Positions 1-8,765 of a stretch of 64,000 bases of DNA are shown piece after piece. The notes beneath the pieces were generated by a model, which worked only from the letters and a program-made list of their open reading frames with translations, did not search any database and was not told the DNA's origin. The stretch spans positions 4,559 to 68,558 of the forward strand of contig JBJKPE010000230.1 in the NCBI GenBank assembly GCA_046706685.1, written 5' to 3'. Both the position numbers and the translations under genes were made by a program. Numbering within the stretch: the stretch's first letter is position 1; every line of letters begins with the position of its first letter. This stretch comes from JARRRD01 sp046706685. Lineage in GTDB: Bacteria; Nitrospirota; Thermodesulfovibrionia; Thermodesulfovibrionales; UBA6898.

Positions 1-238
1 GTTTCGCCGATGCATCCACGATACGGAGATTCGGCAGGCGGTCCGCATATTGTTTCGCTATTGCGACCGTTTCATCGGTGCACCCGTTGTCGGCGACGAT
101 GACCTCCCATGGTTCGTCCCACTGTTGCACAGCAAGGGCTTCGAGCTGCCCGGCTATTGTGTCGGCCACATTCAAACAGGCGATTATTACGCTCAGCTTA
201 ATTGGGGAGCTGCAACTCAGTGTTTCAGCGTGTTGCAT
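1..238 (-). CDS. Glycosyltransferase family 2, N-terminal part (runs off window)
   Basis: Translating the minus strand from the ATG at 238 gives an open frame to the window edge (about 79 residues). It contains the GT-A start of family 2 transferases: a beta strand KLSVIIACLN, then WEVIVADNGCTDET, the nucleotide-sugar binding segment in which the Asp contacts the sugar nucleotide. The frame overlaps the end of the upstream glycosyltransferase gene by 22 bases, as expected for translational coupling. The C-terminal catalytic half lies outside the window, so donor and acceptor cannot be guessed. Likely role: adding a sugar to the surface polysaccharide made by this locus. Confidence 0.85.
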   Translation of the reverse strand, partial: MQHAETLSCSSPIKLSVIIACLNVADTIAGQLEALAVQQWDEPWEVIVADNGCTDETVAIAKQYADRLPNLRIVDASAK

Positions 239-1443
239 AAATCTATGTATCTCCTCACCTGCAGATCCAGAGAGTATTCATCCAGGGCGATCTCACGGCT
301 CCTCCTGCCCATGTTAGTGCGAAGCGATTCATCTTCGAGCAGTTGAACGATGAAAGCGCTGAATTCTTCTGTACTTCCCGGCTCTGCCAGGCAGCCTGTT
401 ATTCCCTGCCTGACGGCGTCCGGAACCCCGCCGACCCGGAATGAGACGACCGGTGTTCCGCAGGCCATGCTCTCCAGCAATACATATGGAAAGACGTCCG
501 CGCGTGTCGGGTGAAGGAAGAGATCAGCGGCTGAATAACAGACGGCCTTGTCGTGGTCGCCACCTATGTATCCCAGATTGATAGTGGGGATATCCAGGGC
601 ATCGGCAAAGGCCCCGCCCTTATGTCCCAGAAGCAGTATGACCGTGTCAGCCTTGAGAGACGCCGGCAAGCCCTGCAACGCCTTTATCACGATGTCGCTT
701 CCCTTCATGCGGTTGCTGAGGTCCGCAGCCATGAACATAAGGACCTTCTTACCCCTGGGAATCCCGAGCAGCGACCTGCACTCTTCGCTGGCCAGAGGGC
801 GATAAGCGTCCGTATCGACGCCATTTGGGATAAGATGGATCGGGAATCTGCTGAGCATGCTCTGCTTGGCCAGCTCCATCATCCAGCTGCACGGGACTAC
901 GACGGTCAGGCTGGAACGGCTGTATGCCCAATCCTTGAGTCTCCACTCAAGCCGCGTGTTGTCACGTCTGATGGGGGGATAAAGCTCAGGGTAGGGACAC
1001 TTTCCACACCCTGTCTTCCATCTCTCGCAGTCCAGGCTGTGGTAGCAGTGTCCCGTGAAGCTCCACATGTCCTTGACGGGGAAAATGGTGGGACGCCCCC
1101 TGGTCAGAAGCGGATAACCCAGAAAGGAACAGAAGGCGTAGGAAGGGGCATTAAGGATAAGGATATCAGTATCGAGCACATCTTTGTGTTTTGCGATCGT
1201 GAAGGATGTCACATCAAGGAGCCTGTTCAGACCGGCCGCCGCTGACAACTGCCGGAGCATATAATCCATTCTCTTCTGCATTCTTGAAGACCGCAGTTCC
1301 CTTATGTCCGGCGATTCGATATTCTTGATGACGCATAACACTCTTGAGTCCACTCCGGCCCGCCTCAGGCCGAAATGAAGGCGCTGTACTGCAATGGAGC
1401 CGCCGTCACCCGTCAGTTCTTCACAGGTCTGCAGGATCTTCAT
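217..1443 (-). CDS. Glycosyltransferase family 4 (GT-B fold)
   Basis: 408 residues. The C-terminal half has the GT4 donor-site signature (FPYVLLESMACGTPVV, the E-x7-E region, about residues 315-330) and the preceding HPTRAD strand. The N-terminal half has a Cys-rich patch (GHCYHSLDC, TGCGKCP, about residues 130-150), seen in WcaC-like colanic-acid transferases and possibly structural or metal-binding. The start codon is preceded by a GAGGGGC ribosome site. It lies 10 bases after the kinase-like gene and overlaps the next transferase, so it is part of the polysaccharide operon. It probably transfers a hexose from a nucleotide sugar on the cytoplasmic side; the sugar is unknown. Confidence 0.88.
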   Translation of the reverse strand: MKILQTCEELTGDGGSIAVQRLHFGLRRAGVDSRVLCVIKNIESPDIRELRSSRMQKRMDYMLRQLSAAAGLNRLLDVTSFTIAKHKDVLDTDILILNAPSYAFCSFLGYPLLTRGRPTIFPVKDMWSFTGHCYHSLDCERWKTGCGKCPYPELYPPIRRDNTRLEWRLKDWAYSRSSLTVVVPCSWMMELAKQSMLSRFPIHLIPNGVDTDAYRPLASEECRSLLGIPRGKKVLMFMAADLSNRMKGSDIVIKALQGLPASLKADTVILLLGHKGGAFADALDIPTINLGYIGGDHDKAVCYSAADLFLHPTRADVFPYVLLESMACGTPVVSFRVGGVPDAVRQGITGCLAEPGSTEEFSAFIVQLLEDESLRTNMGRRSREIALDEYSLDLQVRRYIDLCNTLKH

Positions 1444-1453
1444 CTCATGCCCC

Positions 1454-2578
1454 TCATAAACTCCTATAACACCAGAGCTGACCGGGAAGATCTTTCGACC
1501 CTAGCAGGTAACTTGCGAGCTGGTATCTTCTGCCTATGCTGCGGCACCAGCCCTCTCCCTGCATTTCCCCCGGCATTTCGCAGCTGTAGGTGATGCCAAG
1601 CAGCAGCCGCCGCATGATAAAAGGCATTATTGCGACAACATCTCCCCGCGTTAACGGAAATTGCGAGTTGTACCCATTCAAGGTCCATTCCTTCAGTCTC
1701 TCCCAACGGTCAAAGGTTATTGCGTCATCTATATAAAAGCTTACAAACATTCCGGCGAGTTCTTCGGCAACCGTTCCTCTGGAACGGTCGCCGAAATCAA
1801 AAAGATAGACATCCCCGTTTGGAAGAAAAGGCATATGTTGCAAGGCCAGGTCTCCATGGATAAGGGACTCGCTAAGGGGAGATGAAACAGACTGTTCGCC
1901 CAGGTAGGCTTTCATCTCCATGTCCAGAATACGGATACCATCGAGGTCGTCACGAGTAAATAAACGTGCGCCGGGGGAAACAACGAGGAAATCATATCCG
2001 ACAAGTCCAGGTCTGATAGTGAAACGGAGAGACTGTGAAGACTTTCTGAAGGGCTGATAGATCCGCGCCGCCGATCTGACAAGGTGTTTAGCGGCATTAG
2101 TAATTACCCTGTGATGCTGCGCTATGCCTTTTGGCGGGGGATCATCATTAAAGCGGTAAAGTCTCAGACACTGATGCATTCGCGCAACGGTTCGTACAAT
2201 TGATTCGAGGTCCTCCTTCTGCACCGAGGCAGGTCCGGCAAACCGCAAATCTTCCATTTCCATTACTATAACCGGATATCCCCGCATACCTGCACGCAGT
2301 TCTTCCACAAGTTGAGAGCGTTTGCTCCGCAAGACTTTTGGAGTGCGGATTCCCCGTTGATTGAGATACTCATAAAGCACAGGCTCCTCGGCAACCCTTT
2401 CGAATCGTCCGGGGCCCGCGGCATAGATCTTTGCAACCAGGTCTCCCCGGTCCGTTTTGAAATGCCAGGCGGCACTTTCCATGCCGCCGTTCATCAACCG
2501 TGGCATGTCAATAGTGGGAAAGGCATAGAGTCTCTCGAATTCGCTGCGCACGACTTCAGGCAGAAGCTGCCGTGGCAT
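1454..2578 (-). CDS. APH-like/LPS-kinase-like phosphotransferase
   Basis: Protein-kinase-like fold of the aminoglycoside-phosphotransferase type. The catalytic loop is HGDLALQHM (Asp base kept) and the metal motif is DFGD. The Asn normally found five residues after the catalytic Asp appears replaced by His, so activity should be tested. The ATG at 2578 is preceded by AGGAG at the right spacing, giving 374 residues. The frame stays open to a GTG at 2698 (414 residues, overlapping the methyltransferase gene by 22 bases), and an ATG at 2635 is also possible. It follows a methyltransferase gene and the Wzm/Wzt exporter genes. An inferred role is phosphorylating a glycan end, as WbdD does, but APH-like proteins can also act on small sugars or lipids. 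Confidence 0.72.
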   Translation of the reverse strand: MPRQLLPEVVRSEFERLYAFPTIDMPRLMNGGMESAAWHFKTDRGDLVAKIYAAGPGRFERVAEEPVLYEYLNQRGIRTPKVLRSKRSQLVEELRAGMRGYPVIVMEMEDLRFAGPASVQKEDLESIVRTVARMHQCLRLYRFNDDPPPKGIAQHHRVITNAAKHLVRSAARIYQPFRKSSQSLRFTIRPGLVGYDFLVVSPGARLFTRDDLDGIRILDMEMKAYLGEQSVSSPLSESLIHGDLALQHMPFLPNGDVYLFDFGDRSRGTVAEELAGMFVSFYIDDAITFDRWERLKEWTLNGYNSQFPLTRGDVVAIMPFIMRRLLLGITYSCEMPGEMQGEGWCRSIGRRYQLASYLLGSKDLPGQLWCYRSL

Positions 2579-2676
2579 GCGCACTCCTGCAGGTCCCGGT
2601 TTCGCATCCGTACTGGCCTCGTAAACTTTATACATGGGCTCGATTGGGAGCTGACATCTCCTGTGGTTCGATTCTG

Positions 2677-3975
2677 TCAGATGTCCTGCCGCAGGCACGC
2701 AAAAAGGGTGCGGCCGTAATTCTTTTCGTAAGGCTCAACACTGTCACGGTCCTTACCGATACGATAGATTTTCGTGAAGCTGGAATTTCTTAAAATCCAC
2801 TGCTCAATCCGTTCTTCGTCCCAGCCGGCGAGGCTTTTGCGGAACCATTCCTCGTGGCATTGTCCCATATCGAAAAAAAATACCGTGCGTGTTACCCTGT
2901 CGATAAGGCCGAGCATCTCCTCGCCGGAAACTGCAGCCCTGCCGAGAATGAAATGATGCAGGAGGCTGAAGCACGAAGTAATATCATAGCCGCGTGAATC
3001 GTCTCGCAGGAAATGAACCGCCTCAGATCGTATAATCTGGTCCGGTTTCAAGCCATAGACCGACTTACCGAGTTCAACTGCCGCCCAATCCATCTCCACG
3101 CCCCTGACGCTGAATCCCAATCCTTCAAACGCCTTTACAAACCAGCCGTAGTTACACGCGATATCCAGATATCGGCTGTACTTCGGCGGCATTAGGTCGT
3201 GGTCCTGCAGAAATCTGCTGATCATTTCAAAACGGTCGTTGCAGCGCCTGATCAGCTGCCATTTCTTCACTTCCGGGCTGTCAACAGGCTGGTAGAGTCT
3301 GGGTCTGCCGTCGCAGGTAAACGCGTGGTCCAGCAGCAGTTGTTGCAGAGGTGTAATCGCGGGTTCCGGGGCTACGATGGCAGGGCATGTTTTTTCACCC
3401 CTGACATAGGCAGCTGCGGCGCCATGGGCGCCCTCTACCAGCTCGTAACAGTCCGAGTACCGGATGGGACGGACGCACAGAGGTGAATCCCACAGAGGAA
3501 GGGGAGACTCCGCAGCTGACGCATGCCCCGGAGTCCCGGGATTTTTGAAATGCCCTGTGAAATGCCTGGCAATCCGTTCGACGTCGTCCTCCCGTGTGCA
3601 GTCATAGAAACTGCCCACCGCGTTAATGCACTCTGCGGCATTAATAAAGTAACTTGTCTTACGGAATATCTCGGGACTAAAAATCTCATCGTCTATTTGC
3701 AGATATTGTTCAAGAAACTGGACATAGGGAGACCGAGCAAAAGGGGTCGACGGGCGGAGAAAGTTCCCGGTATGGCGCGAGTACTGCGCGGCTGTAAGTC
3801 CCTTTTCTCCGCCGCACAGAAGCCTCTCAATCGGTACTGTCTTTAATCTCCCGGAACGTTGGAATCCTGACAGGTAGAGCAGGCTCCTTACAGGCGCATA
3901 AAGATGCCATCTTTTCAGCAGATGCTTCATGCCATCTTTCATCAACCGCAAAATATTATTGAGCTGCATATGCAT
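2677..3975 (-). CDS. Class I SAM-dependent methyltransferase
   Basis: 432 residues. The Rossmann SAM-binding motif is YLDIACNYGWFVKAF (about residues 270-285), followed by the acidic end of strand 2 (VRGVEMDW). The N-terminal 250 residues are not a domain I recognise and may bind the acceptor. The gene starts 6 bases after the end of the Wzt-like gene and precedes the kinase-like gene, so the order is exporter, methyltransferase, kinase. In O-antigen systems of the E. coli O8/O9a type, methyl or methyl-phosphate groups on the non-reducing end stop chain growth and are read by Wzt. This gene could supply such a cap (inference); a sugar or amino-acid side-chain methylation is the alternative. 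Confidence 0.8.
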   Translation of the reverse strand: MHMQLNNILRLMKDGMKHLLKRWHLYAPVRSLLYLSGFQRSGRLKTVPIERLLCGGEKGLTAAQYSRHTGNFLRPSTPFARSPYVQFLEQYLQIDDEIFSPEIFRKTSYFINAAECINAVGSFYDCTREDDVERIARHFTGHFKNPGTPGHASAAESPLPLWDSPLCVRPIRYSDCYELVEGAHGAAAAYVRGEKTCPAIVAPEPAITPLQQLLLDHAFTCDGRPRLYQPVDSPEVKKWQLIRRCNDRFEMISRFLQDHDLMPPKYSRYLDIACNYGWFVKAFEGLGFSVRGVEMDWAAVELGKSVYGLKPDQIIRSEAVHFLRDDSRGYDITSCFSLLHHFILGRAAVSGEEMLGLIDRVTRTVFFFDMGQCHEEWFRKSLAGWDEERIEQWILRNSSFTKIYRIGKDRDSVEPYEKNYGRTLFACLRQDI

Positions 3976-3981
3976 TCCCTC

Positions 3982-5262
3982 TCATCCCTCTTGTCGCCAT
4001 GCAAAATCGACGAGGACACCTGGCAGGTTAGGGGCCGGAAGAATACCAAAGCCGTAGTAATCGCCGGCCTCAACGTCGCACGCACCCGCGTTGCTGAGCC
4101 AGTCAATAGGACTGTTTTTCTTTTCGGCAAAGAGACTGTAGGAATAGCGCCCGGCCTTAAGGGGCCATCGGGCAAGCAGGCAGTCCGTGTGCCCCTCCCC
4201 CGGCGGAATATCAAGGCTTATGCCGACGGAGCGGCTTTTGCAGGCGAACAGATGGGTGTTTGTCGTCGTCGAAAAAGTAATGCCGATTCCCACGTCTTCC
4301 AGCCGGGTCTTTGCAGCGCTGATATAACCGATCCTTATGATGACGGGTTGGCCGGAAATGAGTCTGCTCCATGGTTTCATATCGTCCGGGTTCAGGAATT
4401 CGACGCTGGCGAAACGGAAAAGATCACCACGAGCACCGTCATTGCGCGAATAAATCGGCTGCTCATATAGGTTTTCCATTAACGCACAATACTTCGTAAC
4501 CGTTTGTTCCGCCGACCCTTCATAGTCCACCCTGCCGTCTTTCAGCAAGATGGCCTTCGTGCACAGCGATTGGACGGCAGGCATATTGTGGCTCACGAAC
4601 AACACCGTCCGCCCTTCCCCTGCAACATCCTGCATCTTACCAAGACACTTTTGCTGGAAGGCCATGTCGCCAACAGCCAGTACTTCATCGACAAGCAGTA
4701 TCTCCGGTTCCAAATGAGCCGCAACTGCAAAAGCAAGTCTGAGATACATGCCGCTCGAATAGTGTTTGACCGGCGTGTCGACAAACTGTTCGACTTCCGC
4801 AAACGAAATTATTGCATCGAATTTCTTTTCTATCTCGAATCGTTTCATGCCAAGGATCGCGCCATTGAGGTAAACATTCTCCCGGCCAGTCAACTCCGGG
4901 TGGAACCCGGTGCCGACTTCCAGGAGAGAACCTATCCGCCCCCGTATTTCGGCAAATCCGCTGGTCGGTTCGGTTATGCGCGACAATATTTTCAGGAGTG
5001 TACTCTTGCCGGCGCCGTTCCGTCCGACAAAACCGACCACTTCGCCCTTTGTGACCTGGAAGGACACGTCCCTGAGCGCCCATATCGACTCATCAAGTTC
5101 CGATGCACCGGCCGGCTGTCCGCGCAGCAGTTTCCCCGCCCTGCGAAAAGGCGAGAGGAATGTGTCGGCCATGGTATCGCGGAGGGTCCGGTAGCTGTTC
5201 TGCCTTCTGCCGATCTGATACATCTTGCTGAAACCTTCGACTCGTATCGCGATGTCACTCAT
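3982..5262 (-). CDS. wzt: ABC transporter ATP-binding protein with Wzt C-terminal domain
   Basis: 426 residues. Residues about 1-250 are an ABC ATPase: Walker A GRNGAGKST, signature-region YSSGMYLRLAFAVA, Walker B ILLVDEVLAVGD and the switch His in LFVSHN. In place of LSGGQ the family has YSSGM, typical of polysaccharide exporters. Residues about 270-426 form a beta-rich extension matching the Wzt carbohydrate-binding domain, which in O8/O9a-type systems binds the capped chain end before export. The partner permease lies 9 bases upstream. Together they should flip an undecaprenyl-linked polysaccharide across the inner membrane. Confidence 0.93.
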   Translation of the reverse strand: MSDIAIRVEGFSKMYQIGRRQNSYRTLRDTMADTFLSPFRRAGKLLRGQPAGASELDESIWALRDVSFQVTKGEVVGFVGRNGAGKSTLLKILSRITEPTSGFAEIRGRIGSLLEVGTGFHPELTGRENVYLNGAILGMKRFEIEKKFDAIISFAEVEQFVDTPVKHYSSGMYLRLAFAVAAHLEPEILLVDEVLAVGDMAFQQKCLGKMQDVAGEGRTVLFVSHNMPAVQSLCTKAILLKDGRVDYEGSAEQTVTKYCALMENLYEQPIYSRNDGARGDLFRFASVEFLNPDDMKPWSRLISGQPVIIRIGYISAAKTRLEDVGIGITFSTTTNTHLFACKSRSVGISLDIPPGEGHTDCLLARWPLKAGRYSYSLFAEKKNSPIDWLSNAGACDVEAGDYYGFGILPAPNLPGVLVDFAWRQEG

Positions 5263-5271
5263 CCCGTGTCC

Positions 5272-6159
5272 CTATATAACGTCCGCAAAGGTCTTTTCCA
5301 TGCGCCGGAAATACAGCGCGCCGCCCAGCAGAAGAACAAGCGATACCGCCGAGGATACGATCACGACGGGACCCGGGGCGGTGTCTGTGCCGAGCAGCGC
5401 CCAGCGAAAGCCCTCGACGACTCCCACCATGGGATTTATTGCATAAAATGTCCTCCATGGCTCCGACAGCAGGCTGCTCGGATACGCAATGGGGGTAGTA
5501 AACATCCAGAACTGAGTCAGGAAAGGGATGATGTACTGTACGTCGCGAAACTGGACGTTCATTGCGGAGAGCCAGAGCGCAACACCCAGGGCGGTGGTAA
5601 ACGACAACGCCAATAGAAGGGGCAGCCAGATCACGTTGCCAGTAGGCGCCAGGTGGTAATACTTCATCATGCCTACCAATACGACAAAGGAAAGCGCAAA
5701 ATCTACGACGCCCGACAGGACCGCGGCAAGCGGTATGGAAAGCCGGGGGAAGTAGACCTTTTTGATCAGATTGGAGCTGCTGACCAGGCTGTTCGATGCC
5801 TTGCTCATCCCGTTTGCGAAAAAGGTCCACGGGACGAGGGCGGCAAAGCTGAAGATGGGATAAGGGATACCGTCCGAGGGGACCTTTGCGAGTTTGCCGA
5901 AGAACAGGCTGAAGACCACCATGGTGAAGAAGGGCTGAATAATGGCCCAAGCCGCGCCGAGCACGGTCTGCTTGTACCTGACCTTGATATCCCGCCAGAC
6001 CTGGAAGTATATCAATTCCCGGTACTGCCATAACTCACGGAGCTTCAGAGACACCCATCCTTTTGAAGGTTCGATTCTGAAGACGGGAACGTCCGCCTTA
6101 TACGACACCTCCCGCGGCCCGCCGATACGGCGGATAAGAGTAGTTTCTTTATTACCCAT
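5272..6159 (-). CDS. wzm: ABC-2 polysaccharide export permease
   Basis: 295 residues with about six hydrophobic segments in the C-terminal 240 residues. An N-terminal cytoplasmic stretch ends in LRELWQYRELIYFQVWRDIK, the typical entry of Wzm/TagG/KpsM-type permeases, followed by RYKQTVLGAAWAIIQP. The gene overlaps the SDR gene by 8 bases and precedes wzt by 9 bases. It forms the membrane channel of the polysaccharide exporter; the substrate is the glycan assembled by the neighbouring transferases. Confidence 0.93.
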   Translation of the reverse strand: MGNKETTLIRRIGGPREVSYKADVPVFRIEPSKGWVSLKLRELWQYRELIYFQVWRDIKVRYKQTVLGAAWAIIQPFFTMVVFSLFFGKLAKVPSDGIPYPIFSFAALVPWTFFANGMSKASNSLVSSSNLIKKVYFPRLSIPLAAVLSGVVDFALSFVVLVGMMKYYHLAPTGNVIWLPLLLALSFTTALGVALWLSAMNVQFRDVQYIIPFLTQFWMFTTPIAYPSSLLSEPWRTFYAINPMVGVVEGFRWALLGTDTAPGPVVIVSSAVSLVLLLGGALYFRRMEKTFADVI

Positions 6160-6880
6160 GTTTTACCAATGGCCTTATCTGAATGTCGGTCACTTCTGCA
6201 CTGCGGGGAAGTGAGAGGGCGGTGATGATAACCTCGGCAATGTCCGCGGGCTGCAAAAAGAATTCGGGAAAGTATTCTTTTCCTTCCATCTCATGGACGC
6301 GGGCCTGCATTGCGGTGGCGGTTCTGCCCGGATATATGCTGAGCACACGGATGCCTTCTTCATTAACTTCCTCCCGCAGGCTGTCCGCCAGGGCCTTCAA
6401 GCCGTGCTTTGTTGCCGAATACTGGCCTACATTGGCCTTTGCATTCAGCCCGGCGCTCGAATTGATGAATACAATCTGCCCCTTGCGCGATCTTATCATT
6501 GGCAGCAGTGCCTGGGTAAGCAGATACGGGGCGCGCACATTTGTTCTGTATTGAATATCGAACTGTTCAACGGGGGAATCCTCGATCCTTCCCATCGAGT
6601 AAATCCCGGCGCTATGGATGAGTATGTCAACATGCCCGAAGTCCGCGGACAGGCAAGCCTTTAGTGAATGAATATCGGCATCGGCCGTCAGGTCAGTGCG
6701 GTAGGTCTTGACTGATGAGGCGCGGCCTCCAATCTCCCCTGCTGCGGTCTCAAGGGATGCGGGATTGCGTCCTATGAGGCAGACAGAGGCTCCCTCCGCC
6801 GCAAGGGCCTTTGAAATCGCCATCCCTATGCCGGCTCCCGCTCCGGTAATTACCGCAACGTTGTCCTTAAACTGCCGCAT
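6152..6880 (-). CDS. Short-chain dehydrogenase/reductase
   Basis: 242 residues, classical SDR length. The nucleotide-binding motif is GAGAGIGMAISKALA, followed by NSSAG and the catalytic YSATK (Tyr and Lys kept, about residues 158-162); the IYPGRTATAM segment after the active site also fits. It overlaps the permease gene by 8 bases. In this context it probably reduces or oxidises a keto group of a nucleotide sugar. A general ketoacyl-type reductase cannot be excluded from sequence alone. Confidence 0.88.
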   Translation of the reverse strand: MRQFKDNVAVITGAGAGIGMAISKALAAEGASVCLIGRNPASLETAAGEIGGRASSVKTYRTDLTADADIHSLKACLSADFGHVDILIHSAGIYSMGRIEDSPVEQFDIQYRTNVRAPYLLTQALLPMIRSRKGQIVFINSSAGLNAKANVGQYSATKHGLKALADSLREEVNEEGIRVLSIYPGRTATAMQARVHEMEGKEYFPEFFLQPADIAEVIITALSLPRSAEVTDIQIRPLVKHG

Positions 6881-6886
6881 ATGCCT

Positions 6887-8206
6887 CTATGCCCCGCATT
6901 CCCTCAACAGACCGTTTTGAACCAGCAGGTCCGCCACTTCGTTGATCAACGCGAACCTGATCCCCGATTTGTCAGATATATCCAATAAAGTCTGATTTCC
7001 GTCCGAGAGATTCAGGACCCAGAGCATAGCAATTTCTCTCGACTTTCCGTCCTTTTGCCCGCCTATGCTCTGATAGAGGCCCCTTTTGCCCAGCTGAGGC
7101 TCACATTTTGGATTCTGGTTCATGTATTTCCTGTCGTTTTCCAGGATATTCATAACCGCCATGTATGTCGACAGTGATTCCTCCAACTGTTCTGGACGGA
7201 CAAAGTCCAGATTATCGGCGGAGGTGTGGTACTCCGGATAACAGCCGTGGGGCGTTCTCATGAGACAGCCAACAGGCAGATTGAACCCGGGGGAGCAATA
7301 CTGCCTCTCGTCATAGCCGAATGGGATGAAATCCGTCACCTCGTAGGCATCACCCGAATTTCTCAAGACATTGAGGACCGCCCTGTCTATCTCAGCATTG
7401 CCCCGGCGGCTTTTCTTATAGGTAAATCGCCCTGAATCCCCGAGACATGCGGCAACCAGGCCGTGTTCGATTTTTGAAGCGTTCTGCTCGTTCAGGGAAA
7501 GCCATGTTATCGAACCGATCGTCCCGGGGATAAAGAGAAATCTGTAGGAGTATTTCAATCGCAACCGGCTCAGGCTTTTCGCAAGAAAAACCGCCAGGAC
7601 TGCACCGGACAGATTGTCATTGCATAAGGAAGGATGGCAGATATGGGCCGATATCAATATTTCCCTGTCCGTCTCGCCCCTGATATGATACTCCCCATAC
7701 GAGAGCGAGCCAGGATCCAGAGAAGAATCGACGACGACTTCATACTCGTCCTCCCGAAGTTGCAAATACTGCTTGTAACTGATACAAAAGCCCCAGTTTT
7801 CGGAGTAGTAAGCGGTCCTGTAAGGAATCCACTCCGGGTGTTCCGGAAGAGTAAAGAGATGTTCTTTCAACTCCGACAGGGAAACCTTTTTTCTGACAGG
7901 AATACTGTAGTTCAGAACGTGCAGATTGCTCTCCATGAAATCGATTATTTTTTTTCCATCTGAATTCTTCACAAAGGCGTCCTTTATATTCCATTCATTC
8001 GGTATAGACCAGTCGAAAACTTTTGTCCCGCTTGGGATTTCGGTTACGCGCAGCGGAATATGATGCTTCATGATTTCCAGTGTTCTGCGGACCCCGTCAC
8101 CTGTAATGCTCCTGCATATAGGAAAAAGCTCGGCCATCAACCGGTACATCTCCCCGCCAACGCCCGCCTCCGCGTGTCCTACCATCTTTTTTGAAACATT
8201 TTCCAT
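6887..8206 (-). CDS. DUF4910 aminopeptidase-like protein (M28-type zinc fold)
   Basis: 439 residues. The N-terminal half carries the conserved TEIPSGTKVFDWSIPNEW block of the DUF4910/DUF2172 family. The middle has HICHPSLCNDNLSG and the end has YHTSADN, which match the His/Asp metal ligands of M28 zinc peptidases. Members of this family are repeatedly found inside O-antigen and capsule loci and their substrate is not established, as far as I know. Here it sits between the RfbC-like epimerase and an SDR, 6 bases before the latter. A hydrolytic or deacylating role on a sugar with an amino-acyl group is one guess only. Confidence 0.85.
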   Translation of the reverse strand: MENVSKKMVGHAEAGVGGEMYRLMAELFPICRSITGDGVRRTLEIMKHHIPLRVTEIPSGTKVFDWSIPNEWNIKDAFVKNSDGKKIIDFMESNLHVLNYSIPVRKKVSLSELKEHLFTLPEHPEWIPYRTAYYSENWGFCISYKQYLQLREDEYEVVVDSSLDPGSLSYGEYHIRGETDREILISAHICHPSLCNDNLSGAVLAVFLAKSLSRLRLKYSYRFLFIPGTIGSITWLSLNEQNASKIEHGLVAACLGDSGRFTYKKSRRGNAEIDRAVLNVLRNSGDAYEVTDFIPFGYDERQYCSPGFNLPVGCLMRTPHGCYPEYHTSADNLDFVRPEQLEESLSTYMAVMNILENDRKYMNQNPKCEPQLGKRGLYQSIGGQKDGKSREIAMLWVLNLSDGNQTLLDISDKSGIRFALINEVADLLVQNGLLRECGA

Positions 8207-8234
8207 GGTTACAATGATCAGCCGTGCATCCGGG

Positions 8235-8765
8235 TTAAGTATCGAAGTCCGGATATGTTCTGTCCCTTTCGGAGATCATCTGTACTTCCATCGGCCACTT
8301 TATGTCAAAGGCCGGATCGCTCCATCTGACGCCTTTCGCATAGAGGGGCATATAAAATTCCGACATCTGGTAAAAGACCTCGGTATTGTCCTTCAGCGTC
8401 AGAAATCCATGGGCAACCCCCCCCGGGATGTAGAGCATCGTTCCCGTCATGTCATTGAGCTCAACGGATATCCATTTTTTAAAAGTCCCGGAATCGGTCC
8501 TGAGATCTACTATCACGTCATAGATGGCACCCATTGTGCACCTGACCAATTTGGCCTCTTCATAAGGAGCGGCCTGATAGTGCATTCCGCGGAGTGTTCC
8601 CTTTGTCGAGTTGAACGAGGTATTGCACTGAACAAATACCGGATTGAGTCCGCGCTCTTTGAACTCCCGGCTGCAGTAGGTCCGCGCAAAAAAGCCGCGT
8701 TCATCCCTCAGTCTTTCCTGCTCTATCGTGTACACACCTGGAAGGTCTGTCTCCCTGAAGATCAC
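8235..8765 (-). CDS. rfbC: dTDP-4-dehydrorhamnose 3,5-epimerase family (RfbC-like)
   Basis: 176 residues, the usual RmlC length. Recognisable blocks are RGFFARTYC, NTSFNSTKGTLRGMHYQ (containing the active-site His), KLVRCTMGAIYDVIVDLR and IPGGVAHGFLTL. It epimerises C3 and/or C5 of a 4-keto-6-deoxy nucleotide sugar in the cytoplasm. The gene overlaps the C-methyltransferase stop by 4 bases. No rmlABD genes are in view, and the only nucleotidyltransferase here is of the CDP-glucose type, so the true substrate may be a CDP-linked or methylated 4-keto sugar rather than dTDP-rhamnose precursor. Confidence 0.88.
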   Translation of the reverse strand: MIFRETDLPGVYTIEQERLRDERGFFARTYCSREFKERGLNPVFVQCNTSFNSTKGTLRGMHYQAAPYEEAKLVRCTMGAIYDVIVDLRTDSGTFKKWISVELNDMTGTMLYIPGGVAHGFLTLKDNTEVFYQMSEFYMPLYAKGVRWSDPAFDIKWPMEVQMISERDRTYPDFDT

